Positions 28,686 through 37,643 of a DNA stretch of 64,000 nt are shown here, piece after piece (the first letter of the stretch is position 1; every line of letters starts with the position of its first letter). The position numbers were made by a program, and so were the translations under genes. Below the pieces are notes generated by a model. It did no database searches. It saw only the letters and a program-made list of their open reading frames with translations, and was not told where the DNA came from. Origin of the DNA: Frateuria aurantia DSM 6220 (lineage in GTDB: Bacteria > Pseudomonadota > Gammaproteobacteria > Xanthomonadales > Rhodanobacteraceae); assembly GCF_000242255.2 (NCBI RefSeq), contig NC_017033.1:3539459-3603458 (forward strand). The letters run 5' to 3'.

Positions 28686-28742
28686 GCCGGCCATGTTGCG
28701 ACTGTCCGATGAATCGGACCATCGACGCGCAGCATGGCCGGC
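28686..28742 (-). terminator. Large hairpin after dut
   Basis: Outer arms 28686-28700 and 28728-28742 pair over 15 positions (14 Watson-Crick, one T/G), enclosing a second 6-bp stem (28704-28709 with 28714-28719, loop TGAA). It begins 8 bp after the dut stop on the leftward strand. There is no U tract, so it may be a Rho-independent stop of poor strength or an mRNA-stabilising end. Confidence 0.5.
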
Positions 28743-28749
28743 CGGTGTC

Positions 28750-29205
28750 TCAGCCGACGCCGGTCGAACCAAAGCCGCCTTCGCCGCGCTGGCTGGCGGC
28801 GAACTCGTCGACCAGCTGGAAGCGGGCCCGACCGACCGGCACCAGCAAAAGCTGGGCAATGCGGTCGCCCTCGCTGATGGTCACCGGCTGTTCGGAACGG
28901 TTCCAGCAGGAAATCAGCAAGGGTCCCTGATAATCAGCATCGATCACCCCGGTCAGATTGCCCATCACCAGCCCCTGGCGATGGCCCAGGCCTGAACGCG
29001 GCACGATCAATCCGCACCAGCCCGCATCACCGATATGGATCGCGAATCCCGTCGGCACCAGCACGCTGGCGCCGGGCTCCAGCGTCAGCTGGCCGGCGAT
29101 GGCCGCACGCAGGTCCATGCCCGCGCTGCCCGGCGTGGCCGGTTCAGGCAGGGGAATCGACCGGCCCAGGCGTTCATCGAGGATTTTCAGTTCTACATCG
29201 ATCAT
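28750..29205 (-). CDS. dut: dUTP diphosphatase
   Basis: A 151-residue trimeric dUTPase that hydrolyses dUTP to dUMP. All five family motifs are visible: [17 protein letters not shown], the uracil pocket [21 protein letters not shown], and the C-terminal arm [10 protein letters not shown]. Length is normal. It follows coaBC by 62 bp in the same direction, the classic dfp-dut order of gammaproteobacteria. Confidence 0.96.
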   Translation of the reverse strand: MIDVELKILDERLGRSIPLPEPATPGSAGMDLRAAIAGQLTLEPGASVLVPTGFAIHIGDAGWCGLIVPRSGLGHRQGLVMGNLTGVIDADYQGPLLISCWNRSEQPVTISEGDRIAQLLLVPVGRARFQLVDEFAASQRGEGGFGSTGVG

Positions 29206-29267
29206 CTTGTTGCATTGTCATGGATAGGTCAGGCCCAAGCTTAACCCATGCCGCCGACGGCACGGGT

Positions 29268-30503
29268 TCAAGCCGGGCTGTCCACCGCGACAGCGCCGGT
29301 CGCGCGAGTCAGCCGGTAGCGATGGGCAATCTGCTGCACCAGCTGCCAGGCCAGTTCGCACTTGGGTCCTTGCGGCAGATCCAGGCCACCGTCCGCCCAG
29401 AACAGACTCAGGGCATTGTCGGCCATGTCGAAGCCCAGGCCCTCGCCGACCCGGTTGGCGGCGATCATGTCCAGGCCCTTGCGGGCGAGCTTGTCCCGTG
29501 CATAACGCGCCACGTCACGGGTTTCGGCCGCGAAACCGACCAGAAACGGATGCTGCCGCTGCCGGCCCAGGCCGGCGATGATGTCCGGATTCTCCTGCAG
29601 AGCCAGGCTCAAGGCCTCGCCGGCCTGCTTCTTGATCTTGTGCGGAGCCACTTCCTGCGGCCGGTAATCACCGACTGCCGCCGCCGACACGAAAATGTCG
29701 GCGCGGGCGGCCTCGGCATAGATCGCCGCCTGCATCTGCACGGTACTGCGGACATCGATGCGCCGCGCCACGCCCGCGGGCGTGGCCAGGTGCACCGGGC
29801 CGGCCACCAGGGTGACTTCGGCACCGGCCCGCACGGCCGCCGCGGCGATGGCGAACCCCATCTTGCCGGAGCTGCGATTGCCGATAAAGCGCACCGGATC
29901 CAGATCCTCATACGTCGGACCGGCGCTGACCAGGACCCGCAGACCGCGCAATTCGTCGGAACCGAAACTGGCCGCCACCGCATCGCGCAATTGCAGCGCC
30001 TCAAGCATGCGGCCGGAGCCGACATCGCCACAGGCCTGTTCCCCGGCCGCCGGCCCCAGCACGCTGACTCCGCGTCGCTGCAGGATCGCCAGATTGGCCT
30101 GCACCGCCGGGTGGGCCCACATCTGCTGGTTCATCGCCGGTGCGATCAGCAGCGGCGCCGCGGTGGCCAGCGCCAGGGTCGTCAGCAGATCACCGGCCAG
30201 ACCATGGGCCAGCCGGCCGATCAGATCGGCACTGGCTGGCGCGATCAACAGCCGCTCGGCCCAACGGGCCAGCTCGATATGGCCCATGGCCGCCTCGCCC
30301 GCCGAGTCCCAGACATCGACGCGCACCGGCCGGCCACTGAGGGCCTGGAAGGTGGTCGGAGTCACGAAATGGGTGGCCGCCTCGGTCATCACCACCTGCA
30401 CTTCGGCCCCTTGGTCACGCAGGCGACGGACCAGTTCACAGGCCTTGTAGGCGGCAATGCCACCCGAGATACCCAGCAAAATTCGACGCTGTTGCAGACT
30501 CAT
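29268..30503 (-). CDS. coaBC: Bifunctional phosphopantothenoylcysteine decarboxylase/synthetase
   Basis: A 411-residue two-domain enzyme of coenzyme A synthesis. The CoaC half (about 1-190) has the FMN-binding SGGIAAYKACELVRRL, the catalytic His in GHIELARWAE, the PAMNQQMW motif and the active-site Cys in GEQACGDVGSGRM. The CoaB half begins at VLVSAGPTYEDLDPVRFIGN with SSGKMG. It is divergent from radC across 98 bp and precedes dut. Confidence 0.96.
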   Translation of the reverse strand: MSLQQRRILLGISGGIAAYKACELVRRLRDQGAEVQVVMTEAATHFVTPTTFQALSGRPVRVDVWDSAGEAAMGHIELARWAERLLIAPASADLIGRLAHGLAGDLLTTLALATAAPLLIAPAMNQQMWAHPAVQANLAILQRRGVSVLGPAAGEQACGDVGSGRMLEALQLRDAVAASFGSDELRGLRVLVSAGPTYEDLDPVRFIGNRSSGKMGFAIAAAAVRAGAEVTLVAGPVHLATPAGVARRIDVRSTVQMQAAIYAEAARADIFVSAAAVGDYRPQEVAPHKIKKQAGEALSLALQENPDIIAGLGRQRQHPFLVGFAAETRDVARYARDKLARKGLDMIAANRVGEGLGFDMADNALSLFWADGGLDLPQGPKCELAWQLVQQIAHRYRLTRATGAVAVDSPA

Positions 30504-30601
30504 GTAAGCCCCGACTGACTTCCGGCAAGGTACTTAGCTTACCGGAAACCCCAGCCTTCGCGGCTGGGCGGTGGCAGCAGGCCCCGCTTAGGATGCAGGC
30601 C

Positions 30602-31273
30602 ATGAGCATCAAGCACTGGCCCGCCAATGAACGCCCCCGCGAAAAGCTGCTGGGCCAGGGCTGCCAGCATCTGTCGGATGCCGAGTTGCTGGCCGTACTG
30701 GTGGGCTCGGGCTGCCGCGGCAAGGATGCGATCGCGCTGGGGCGCGAGCTGCTGCAGGGCGCGGGTGGTCTGCGCGCCCTGCTGGCCGGCCAGACACCCT
30801 GGCCCTCGGTGCCGGGACTGGGCCCGGCCAAGCAGGCCAGGCTGATGGCCAGTCTGGAACTGGCGAGGCGGGCACTGGGCGAGGAACTGCAGCAGCGCAC
30901 CACGCTGTCCAATCCCGCCGACAGCGGGCGCTTTCTGCGGGCCAGGCTGGGACATCTGCCCTACGAGGTGTTTGCCTGCCTGTATCTGGACAATCGCCAC
31001 CGGGTACTGGCCTTCGAGGAATTGTTCCGCGGCACCATCGACGGCGCCAATATCTATCCGCGGGAAGTGGTCCGGGCCTGTCTGAGCCACAATGCCAATG
31101 CAGTGATCTTCGCCCACAACCACCCCTCGGGTGTGGCCGAACCCAGCCAGGCCGACCGTCATGTCACCGGCCTGCTGAAGCAGGCGCTGGATCTGGTCGG
31201 AGTACGGGTGCTGGATCATCTGATCATCGGTGAAGGCCAACCCACCTCGATGGCCAGTCTGGGCCTGCTCTGA
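30602..31273 (+). CDS. radC: RadC/JAB-domain DNA-associated protein
   Basis: A 223-residue protein. A helix-hairpin-helix-like N-terminal part (PREKLLGQGCQHLSDAELLAVLV; GLRALL..PGLGPAKQARL) precedes the MPN/JAMM domain, whose metal motif is HNHPSG followed eight residues later by Asp in SQADRHV. RadC is widely conserved, but its biochemical role is unsettled. ATG 30602 is chosen because it gives the conserved MSIKHWPANERPREKL start; ATG 30593 is three codons upstream. Confidence 0.92.
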   Translation: MSIKHWPANERPREKLLGQGCQHLSDAELLAVLVGSGCRGKDAIALGRELLQGAGGLRALLAGQTPWPSVPGLGPAKQARLMASLELARRALGEELQQRTTLSNPADSGRFLRARLGHLPYEVFACLYLDNRHRVLAFEELFRGTIDGANIYPREVVRACLSHNANAVIFAHNHPSGVAEPSQADRHVTGLLKQALDLVGVRVLDHLIIGEGQPTSMASLGLL

Positions 31274-31338
31274 AAGGATCACGGCCAGGCCGCTCGACCG
31301 TGGATCCGGGGATCGGCCTCTGCGGTCATGGACAAGGC

Positions 31339-31450
31339 AAAAAAAGCGCGACCACGGGGAATGGTCGCGCCTCGAATGTACCGGCAAGGGGGATGCCGGT
31401 CAGCTGCTTGCCGTCCACCAAGGGGGGGGAAGGGGAACGACCGGCACAGT
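31339..31450 (-). ncRNA. Probable sX13-like small RNA with C-rich loops
   Basis: Between radC and argS no protein gene runs leftward, yet a strong leftward intrinsic terminator ends here. The preceding roughly 110 nt fold into three successive hairpins: 31446-31409 (7 bp with one bulge), 31400-31380 (ACCGGC/GCCGGT) and 31370-31346 (9 bp, terminator). On the leftward strand each loop is rich in C: UUCCCC plus a run of eight C, AUCCCCCUU, and UUCCCCG. Three hairpins exposing CCCC and ending in a terminator is the architecture of the Xanthomonas regulator sX13 (about 115 nt), which pairs with G-rich mRNA leaders. The 5' end and promoter are not resolved; AATACT on the leftward strand near 31452-31457 may be a -10 box. 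Confidence 0.55.
31346..31370 (-). terminator. Intrinsic terminator of a leftward transcript
   Basis: Stem GCGCGACCA (31346-31354) with TGGTCGCGC (31362-31370), 7-base loop, followed on the leftward strand by seven T (31345-31339). The U tract is only on the leftward side, so it does not belong to radC, which is rightward. Confidence 0.8.
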
Positions 31451-31723
31451 ATTCCGCGCTCGGATGACATCGCCATGACGATACGGCGTCGGCCCGATGT
31501 CGACCGACAGCGGCGATCTTCGCCCGTCTTCCGATGGCAGGCGAAAACATGCACGACTTATGCACATTGGCGATGTCAAGCCCTTTTGAACACACCAGCT
31601 CACAACCATCTCATAAAAAAACAACAAGACTTTGATTTAAAATCATAAAACAAAGAACAAAAGAGGCTGGCGACGAGGTTGAGCGAGGCTGGAGCGGGTT
31701 GTCTTCAAGTTTTCCTCACAGAC

Positions 31724-31732
31724 TTATCCACA
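31724..31732. promoter_or_regulatory. Consensus DnaA box upstream of argS
   Basis: TTATCCACA is an exact match to the high-affinity DnaA 9-mer. It lies about 125 bp before the argS start. One exact 9-mer could be chance, but see the other copies at 47714, 58046 and 63990. Confidence 0.4.
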
Positions 31733-31854
31733 GACCTGGACCGTTCGCACCGGAGCTTCGCCCCGGGCCACAGCACGTCATGACGCTGCCGACCGCCTGC
31801 CCGGCCTCGGGCTCTGTTAAAATCGGAAGTTTACGATTGATCAGACTCTTAGCC

Positions 31855-33543
31855 GTGAAAGAATCATTGCGCGAACTCGTCCTGCAAGCCGTCCAGAGCC
31901 TGGTCACCGCCGGCGCCCTGCCCGCTGATCTGAGCCTGCCTGCCTTCGTGATCGAACGGGCACGCAGCCGCGAGCACGGGGACTTTGCCACCAATCTGGC
32001 GATGATGCTGGCCAAGCCGGCCCGGGCCAAACCCCGCGACATTGCCCAGCAGCTGGTCGACGCCCTGCCCGCCTCGCCGCTGGTGGCGCGCTGCGAAATC
32101 GCAGGCCCCGGATTCATCAATTTTTTCCTCAGCCCCCAGGCCTATGAAGCCGAAGTGCTGCGGGTCCTGGACCAGGGTGAACATTACGGCCGTTCCACCC
32201 ATGGTGCCGGCCGCCGCGTCGGCGTCGAGTTCGTCTCGGCCAATCCCACCGGTCCGCTGCATGTCGGCCATGGCCGTGCCGCTGCGATCGGCGACTGCCT
32301 GAGCCGGCTGCTGCACGCTACCGGCTGGGATGTGAAACGCGAGTTCTACTACAACGATGCCGGGGTGCAGATCCAGAATCTGGCCATTTCGGTGCAGGCG
32401 CGCGCCCGCGGCATCAGTCCGGACCAGGCCGAATGGCCGGAAGGCGGCTATCGTGGCGACTATATCGCCGACGTCGCCCAGGCCTATCTGAATCGTGAAA
32501 CCGCGATGGCCGACGGCAAGGAAGTGGTCGGTGCCGGTGATCCGGAAAATCTGGAGGCGATCCGCCAGTTCGCCGTGGCCAGCCTGCGCCATGAACAGGA
32601 TCTGGATCTGAAGGCCTTCGGCGCCGGCTTCGACGTCTACTTCCTGGAATCCTCGCTGTATGCCGAAGGCAAGGTCGAGGAAACCGTGCGCGAATTGATC
32701 GCCCATGGCCATACCTACGAGGAAGGCGGCGCGCTGTGGCTGAAGTCCACCGACTTCGGCGATGACAAGGACCGCGTGATGCGCAAGTCCGACGGCAGCT
32801 ACACCTATTTCGTGCCGGACGTCGCCTACCATCTCAGCAAGTGGCAGCGCGGCTACGAGCGCGCCATCACCGAGCTGGGCTCGGATCATCACGGCAGTCT
32901 GGCCCGGGTCAAGGCCGGCCTGCAGGCACTGGACACCGGCATTCCGAAAAACTGGCCTGAATACGTGCTGCACCAGATGGTGACCGTGATGCGGGGCGGT
33001 GAAGAGGTCAAGATCTCCAAGCGCGCCGGCAGCTACGTGACCCTGCGCGACCTGATCGAGGAAGTCGGTCGCGATGCCACCCGCTTCTTCCTGATCGCCC
33101 GCAAGGCCGATTCGCAACTGGTGTTCGACATCGATCTGGCCCGCTCGCAGAGCAACGACAATCCGGTGTACTACATCCAGTACGCGCATGCCCGTATCTG
33201 CAGCGCGCTGCGCCAGGCCGAGGAAAAGGGCATGCCCTTCGACGAGGCCAACGGTCGGGCCAAGCTGGCTCGGCTGGAGAGCGAGCACGAGCAGATTCTG
33301 CTGGGCGAACTGTCCAAGCTGCCCGAAGTGCTGGAAACCGCCGCGCTGAATCTGGAGCCGCATCTGGTCGCCAACTGGTTGCGCGAACTTGCAGCCGCCT
33401 TCCATGGGTATTACAACTCCTGTCAGTTCCTGGTGGATGACAAGGATCTGCGCGATGCCCGGCTGTGCCTGGCCCTCGCCACCCGCCAAGTGATTCGCAA
33501 CGGACTGGACCTGCTGGGCCTCGGTGCCCCGGAGAGCATGTAA
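31855..33543 (+). CDS. argS: Arginyl-tRNA synthetase
   Basis: A 562-residue class I synthetase. The N-terminal Add-1 domain is followed by the HIGH motif in [15 protein letters not shown], the KMSK-like [12 protein letters not shown], and an anticodon-binding alpha-helical C-terminus ending [10 protein letters not shown]. The GTG at 31855 is chosen because homologues begin with the pattern M-K-x-x-L-R-x-L; the frame is open upstream over non-coding sequence. A TGTTAAAAT extended -10-like element lies at 31814-31822. The stop overlaps the start of the SPOR gene by one base. Confidence 0.96.
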   Translation: MKESLRELVLQAVQSLVTAGALPADLSLPAFVIERARSREHGDFATNLAMMLAKPARAKPRDIAQQLVDALPASPLVARCEIAGPGFINFFLSPQAYEAEVLRVLDQGEHYGRSTHGAGRRVGVEFVSANPTGPLHVGHGRAAAIGDCLSRLLHATGWDVKREFYYNDAGVQIQNLAISVQARARGISPDQAEWPEGGYRGDYIADVAQAYLNRETAMADGKEVVGAGDPENLEAIRQFAVASLRHEQDLDLKAFGAGFDVYFLESSLYAEGKVEETVRELIAHGHTYEEGGALWLKSTDFGDDKDRVMRKSDGSYTYFVPDVAYHLSKWQRGYERAITELGSDHHGSLARVKAGLQALDTGIPKNWPEYVLHQMVTVMRGGEEVKISKRAGSYVTLRDLIEEVGRDATRFFLIARKADSQLVFDIDLARSQSNDNPVYYIQYAHARICSALRQAEEKGMPFDEANGRAKLARLESEHEQILLGELSKLPEVLETAALNLEPHLVANWLRELAAAFHGYYNSCQFLVDDKDLRDARLCLALATRQVIRNGLDLLGLGAPESM

Positions 33544-34226
33544 TGGCCCCATCCCGACCATCCCGCAAGAAAGGACGCCAGGCGGTACGCAACAGCCAGG
33601 GAGGCTTCCCGGGCTGGGGCTGGGCCATCATCGGCCTGCTCGGCGGCGCCTTGCTGATGTGGTTCTTCGTGCTGCATCGTGCAGGCCCTTCACAGGGCCC
33701 GGTGATCGGGATGACGCCCAAGACCGAGCCCCGGGCCGGTGCCCAGCCGTCCAGCGCGCCTGCCCAGGATTCAACCGCACCGGCACCGCCGAAGAAGCCG
33801 CAGTACGACTTCTATTCGGTACTTCCCGAAAAGGACGTGCGGATTCCCGATGCCGAGCTCAGCGCCAAGGTCAGGGCCGAGCAGCAGGCCCCGCCGGCCA
33901 CGCCGCCCGCACGTCCGACCGCGCCGCTGCCCTCGGCTCCGGGCAAGACCATCACCGCCGCCCCGTCGCTGACCGGCAATGCCGGCGGTCCGGACAGCTA
34001 CCTGCTGCAGATCGGTGCCTTCCCCAACAGCGGTGACGCCGAGGCGCTGAAGGCCAGACTGGCCATGCAGGGCTTTGTAGCCAATGTGCAGAATGTGACC
34101 ATCAACGGCCAGGCCTACCACCGGGTCCGGCTGGGTCCGTTCCAGTCGGCGACCGTGCTGGAAAGCACCAAACAGCGCCTGGCCGCCGCCGGCATCCATG
34201 CGATCGCGTTGAAGGAAGGCAAATAA
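33543..34226 (+). CDS. FtsN-like SPOR-domain cell-division protein
   Basis: A 227-residue inner-membrane protein. A short basic cytoplasmic N-terminus (SRPSRKKGRQAVRN) precedes one membrane helix (about 22-43, GWAIIGLLGGALLMWFFVL). A proline/alanine-rich periplasmic linker follows, then a C-terminal SPOR domain (about 155-227), SYLLQIGAFPNSGDAEALKARL and YHRVRLGPFQS. SPOR domains bind denuded peptidoglycan at the septum. Topology and the argS neighbour match FtsN-type genes of other gammaproteobacteria. Its ATG overlaps the argS stop, so translation is probably coupled. Confidence 0.85.
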   Translation: MAPSRPSRKKGRQAVRNSQGGFPGWGWAIIGLLGGALLMWFFVLHRAGPSQGPVIGMTPKTEPRAGAQPSSAPAQDSTAPAPPKKPQYDFYSVLPEKDVRIPDAELSAKVRAEQQAPPATPPARPTAPLPSAPGKTITAAPSLTGNAGGPDSYLLQIGAFPNSGDAEALKARLAMQGFVANVQNVTINGQAYHRVRLGPFQSATVLESTKQRLAAAGIHAIALKEGK

Positions 34227-34244
34227 GCCATCTGTGAAGACGCC

Positions 34245-34270
34245 CCCGGTGCTGGCCAGCCAGCACCGGG
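34245..34270 (+). terminator. Terminator of the argS operon
   Basis: Perfect 11-bp stem CCCGGTGCTGG (34245-34255) with CCAGCACCGGG (34260-34270), tetraloop CCAG, followed by TTTT at 34271-34274. It also abuts the stop of the leftward gene at 34274 and may act from both sides. Confidence 0.85.
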
Positions 34271-34273
34271 TTT

Positions 34274-34627
34274 TCAATCGCTCTCGGGATCGAGCAGCAG
34301 CAGCAACAGACAGGTCAGCAGTATCGGGGTCAGCATCAAGACCATCGCCAGCATCACGCCAGGCTGGTCGATGCGGCTGAACAGGGCCGGCAGGGTCCGC
34401 CAGCGCGAATCGGCACAAACCATCAGCACCCCGCCCAGCAAACTGCCCATGACGGGCCACCAGCGGGCAGAACGACGGTGGCGCCGAGGCGGAAGCCGTT
34501 GCATCACTCGATCGGAAAAACCGTCATCGGCCAGCCAGCCGGGACCGCGGGCCGCCTCCCGCCGCAGCGCCCGAGCCAGGCTATCGTCATCTGATACTTC
34601 GGGCGGAAAGGGTTCCATGGGTTTCAT
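34274..34627 (-). CDS. Small membrane protein, possible anti-sigma factor
   Basis: A 117-residue protein whose ATG (34627) overlaps the stop of the ECF sigma gene (ATGA), so it is translationally coupled. The soluble N-terminus (about 1-50, with SDDDSLARALRREAARGPGWLADDGFSDRVMQRLP split here) is followed by two hydrophobic segments, WWPVMGSLLGGVLMVC and VMLAMVLMLTPILLTCLLLLLL. The length, the coupling and the FSDRVMxRL helix are usual for small anti-sigma partners of ECF factors. No zinc-binding His-x3-Cys-x2-Cys motif is visible, so a classical ZAS domain is absent. Confidence 0.65.
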   Translation of the reverse strand: MKPMEPFPPEVSDDDSLARALRREAARGPGWLADDGFSDRVMQRLPPRRHRRSARWWPVMGSLLGGVLMVCADSRWRTLPALFSRIDQPGVMLAMVLMLTPILLTCLLLLLLDPESD

Positions 34628-35196
34628 GATGATTCCTTGCTGTGCCAGGCCGCAAGCGCCTGCCGCAGTTTCTGTCGCGCGCGGAAGATATGGGACTTGA
34701 CCGTGCCCACGGCACAGCCCATGACCTGGGCAGCCTCCTCCTGCGGATGCTCCAGCAGAAAGCATTGCACGATCGCTGCATATTCATGCGGACTGAGCAC
34801 GGCCATGGCCGCCGCCAGATCGCGCTCCATGGCAAAGCGCTGATCCACTGCCGGTCGCGGATCCGGCCATTGCTCCAGAACGGCCGCATCGACAGCCTCA
34901 CGCGCTCGTGCGCCAGCATGCCTGCGCTCACGCATCAGGAACTGGCGATAGCCGATGCTGTGCAGCCATGTGCTGAACTGCGCCTCGCCGCGGAACTGGT
35001 CCAGCCGCCGCCAGGCCTGCAGGAATGTTTCCTGGGCCAGGTCGTCGGCTCCGGCCAGGTCTCCGTGACACAATCGTGCCAACCAGATGCGCAAGGCCGA
35101 CTGATGCCGTCGTACCAGCGTGTCGAACGCATGACGGTCATCGTTAAACAAGGCCCGTGCCACCAGCACTTGATCGGAAGGACCGTGCTCGCTCAT
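34624..35196 (-). CDS. ECF-family RNA polymerase sigma factor
   Basis: A 190-residue sigma-70 family protein. Region 2 reads VRRHQSALRIWLARLCHGDLAGADDLAQETFLQAWRRLDQF with the normal acidic DDLAQETF motif, and STWLHSIGYRQFLMRERR. Region 4 includes LSPHEYAAIVQCFLLEHPQEEAAQVMGCAVGTVKSHIFRARQKLRQ. Flanked by two small membrane protein genes in one operon, it probably responds to an envelope signal. It is a different class from the ECF factor at 52454, which lacks the acidic motif. Confidence 0.9.
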   Translation of the reverse strand: MSEHGPSDQVLVARALFNDDRHAFDTLVRRHQSALRIWLARLCHGDLAGADDLAQETFLQAWRRLDQFRGEAQFSTWLHSIGYRQFLMRERRHAGARAREAVDAAVLEQWPDPRPAVDQRFAMERDLAAAMAVLSPHEYAAIVQCFLLEHPQEEAAQVMGCAVGTVKSHIFRARQKLRQALAAWHSKESS

Positions 35197-35242
35197 CCGG
35201 GCGTCTCAAGCATGGCCCTCGTTCCCACCGGCATCATGCAAC

Positions 35243-35644
35243 TCATGCATCGCCTGCCCCGGCATCCTGTCCCGCACGCAGCGAGCCACGCTCGGCACGT
35301 CGCTGATAGCGGAAGCTGACCAGAAAACCCAGGCCGATGCACAGCGGCAAAAAGGCAGCCGCCATCCAGTCCCGATCGCTCTCGACCAGCCCGGCCGCCA
35401 GCAGCCCCAGACCCAGCATCGCCAGCACCATCCCGGTACGGTAGGTGGCCCACAGGCGCTGGCTGCCCAGGTGCAGCACCAGATCGATCGACTTGCCCTG
35501 CCGGATGGCCTCCAGATACAGGGCCTGCCGCCGTTCCTCGCTGCGCGAACGGTATTTCAACAAAATCAGCAGCATCACTACCGGCATCGACAGCGACAGC
35601 ACTACCGCCATCAATCCGGTCAGACTGTCCATCGGGTCACTCAT
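35243..35644 (-). CDS. DUF6249-like small membrane protein upstream of the ECF factor
   Basis: A 133-residue protein starting at ATG 35644 (GAGGAG 6 bases before; ATG 35647 is one codon earlier). Three hydrophobic segments are visible: LTGLMAVVLSLSMPVVMLLILL, YRTGMVLAMLGLGLLAAGL and AAAFLPLCIGLGFLVSF. The basic stretch YRSRSEERRQALYLEAIRQGKS between the first two should be cytoplasmic. Proteins of this kind commonly precede ECF sigma genes in Xanthomonadales, suggesting a sensor or anchoring role (inference). 46 bp separate it from the sigma gene. Confidence 0.65.
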   Translation of the reverse strand: MSDPMDSLTGLMAVVLSLSMPVVMLLILLKYRSRSEERRQALYLEAIRQGKSIDLVLHLGSQRLWATYRTGMVLAMLGLGLLAAGLVESDRDWMAAAFLPLCIGLGFLVSFRYQRRAERGSLRAGQDAGAGDA

Positions 35645-35896
35645 CATCGACTCCTCGTCACCATGTCGGCATCGGCACCTTGTGCTGCCGTTCATTGCTC
35701 AGATGCGGCCGGATCGATTTCGGTTGCAGCCGGCATACGCGACGATATCCACGGCACCTCATATCACTCGGCAAGGCCGGCTCCGGACCGGAAAGCCCTT
35801 TGCACGACACGCGCCCCTGCCCCGAACCCGGCCACGGCTCCCATGCACGGTATCCGCTATGATCGATGGATACTTCCATCCCGGCACCGTATTCCC

Positions 35897-37342
35897 ATGG
35901 CCTCACGCCCCAGCGCCCCGCCCTCCCTGACCGAAGGACCGATCGGCCGGCGACTGCTGATGTTTTCACTGCCGATTCTGGCCAGCAATATCCTGCAGTC
36001 GCTGAACGGCTCGATCAATGCGTTCTGGATCGGCCACTATTTCGGCGAAGCCGCCTTGCTGGCCACCGGCAATGTCACCCTGATACTGTTTCTGGCTCTG
36101 AGTGCGGTATTCGGCATCGGCATGGCCTGCACCATTCTGGTCGGCCAGGCCATGGGGGCCCGCGACATGGCGGCGGCACAGCGGGTGGCAGGTACCGGCG
36201 CCGTATTTTTTCTGGCGGTCGCCTCGCTGTTCGCAGTGATCGGCGATCTCGGTGTCGATGCCATCCTGCGCATGCTGGAAACCCCCGCCACCTCGCTGCC
36301 CTATGCCCACGATTATCTGAAGGTCATCTTCATCGCGATGCCGGCCATGTTCTTCTTCACCTTTCTGATGATGGCGCTGCGCGGTGCCGGTGATGCCAAG
36401 ACCCCTTTCCTGTTCATGCTGCTGTCGGTGATGCTGGATATCGTGCTCAACCCCCTTCTGATGTTCGGCTGGGGCCCGATTCCTGCGCTGGGCATCACCG
36501 GCTCGGCCACAGCCACCCTGATCGGCCAGAGCTTCAGCGTGCTGGCCCTGCTGGCCACCCTCTATCACCGCCGGCATCCACTGTGCCTGCGTGGTCCGGC
36601 GCTGGCCTATCTGGTACCGGACCCGGTCATCGTCAAGGCCCTGGTCGGCAAGGGCCTGCCGATGGGTCTGCAGATGATAGGGATATCCTCCTCGGCGATT
36701 TTCATGATGCGTCTGGTCAATACCTATGGCACCGACACCGGCGCGGCCTACAATGCGGCCGTGCAGCTGTGGACCTACGTGCAGATGCCGGCGATGGCAA
36801 TCGGTGCCGCCGTCTCGGCGATGGCGGCACAAAACGTGGGAGCCGGCCAATGGCACCGCATCACCCAGATCGCCCGCTCCGGCCTTCTGATCAACCTGCT
36901 GCTGACCGGCACGCTGGTGATCGTCATCTATCTGGCCGGTGCCTGGGCCATGCGCCTGTTCCTGCCCGCCGGCAGTCCCGCCATCGCCGCCGCACTGCAC
37001 CTGAACGCCATCGTGTTGTGGACCTTCGTCCTGTTCGGGCTGACCTTCATCCTGTTCGGTATCGTGCGCTCCACCGGTGCCGTCTGGCCGCCACTGATCA
37101 TCCTGGTGATCGCGATGTGGCTAGTCCGCCCCCCGTTCGCGATCCTGCTGCGCCCGTACTGGGGCGTGGACGCGGTATGGTGGAGTTTTCCGGTCGGCTC
37201 GGTGGTCGCGGTCGGCCTGGCGTGGGCTTATTACCGTTGGGGCCACTGGCGCGCGGCGCATATGCTGCCGCCATCCAGGTTGTCATCGCCGCTGGGCGAG
37301 CGGCATCTCGACGGCGACAAGAACGGCAAGACCGCCAGCTGA
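35897..37342 (+). CDS. MATE-family multidrug/cation antiporter
   Basis: A 481-residue inner-membrane transporter with 12 predicted helices in two similar halves. The N-terminus TEGPIGRRLLMFSLPILASNILQSLNGSINAFWIG and the loop GQAMGARDMAAAQRV are typical of MATE proteins, repeated in the second half as SAMAAQNVGAGQWHRI. It exports cationic drugs in exchange for H+ or Na+. The ATG at 35897 fits the family N-terminus; the frame is open far upstream but that part is not coding-like. It stands alone between divergent and convergent neighbours. Confidence 0.9.
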   Translation: MASRPSAPPSLTEGPIGRRLLMFSLPILASNILQSLNGSINAFWIGHYFGEAALLATGNVTLILFLALSAVFGIGMACTILVGQAMGARDMAAAQRVAGTGAVFFLAVASLFAVIGDLGVDAILRMLETPATSLPYAHDYLKVIFIAMPAMFFFTFLMMALRGAGDAKTPFLFMLLSVMLDIVLNPLLMFGWGPIPALGITGSATATLIGQSFSVLALLATLYHRRHPLCLRGPALAYLVPDPVIVKALVGKGLPMGLQMIGISSSAIFMMRLVNTYGTDTGAAYNAAVQLWTYVQMPAMAIGAAVSAMAAQNVGAGQWHRITQIARSGLLINLLLTGTLVIVIYLAGAWAMRLFLPAGSPAIAAALHLNAIVLWTFVLFGLTFILFGIVRSTGAVWPPLIILVIAMWLVRPPFAILLRPYWGVDAVWWSFPVGSVVAVGLAWAYYRWGHWRAAHMLPPSRLSSPLGERHLDGDKNGKTAS

Positions 37343-37643
37343 GACCCTGCCGTATCACGCCACGGACACTCGCACCGTTCCCGGCCACAGGTCTCAGGCC
37401 GGTACGACCACTCGCTGGCAGGCTGACCGCCAGCGGCGCGCATGTGAACCACGGTCTGCACCTTTCCCGGGAAGGGGCGGCACAAGATCGCTCCTGCCTG
37501 CCATCCTCTGCTCCGAACCGACGGTCCCGCTGAGCAACCGTAGGCCTGCATCCTGGCACAGCCGGTCATGATGCGAGATGACTTGCCCGGGCCGTGCTGA
37601 CATCCGGCAAAGGCTGTCAGCGCCCTGCTCTGCAGCTCCGGCC
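37343..37643. other. 301-bp convergent intergenic gap, nothing recognised
   Basis: Lies between the ends of the rightward MATE gene and the leftward RND gene. No repeats, strong hairpins or credible ORFs were seen. Small overlapping ORFs are frame shadows of GC-rich sequence. Confidence 0.5.

Noticed and set aside
31561..31590. Leftward TTGACA near 31578-31573 as the promoter of the small RNA
   Set aside because: No -10 box lies at 16-18 bp from it; the closest (CATAAG) is at about 11 bp, so the promoter is left unassigned.
31864..33561. 565-codon leftward open frame opposite argS
   Set aside because: argS is unmistakable on the other strand with HIGH and KMSK motifs; the antisense translation is shadow sequence.
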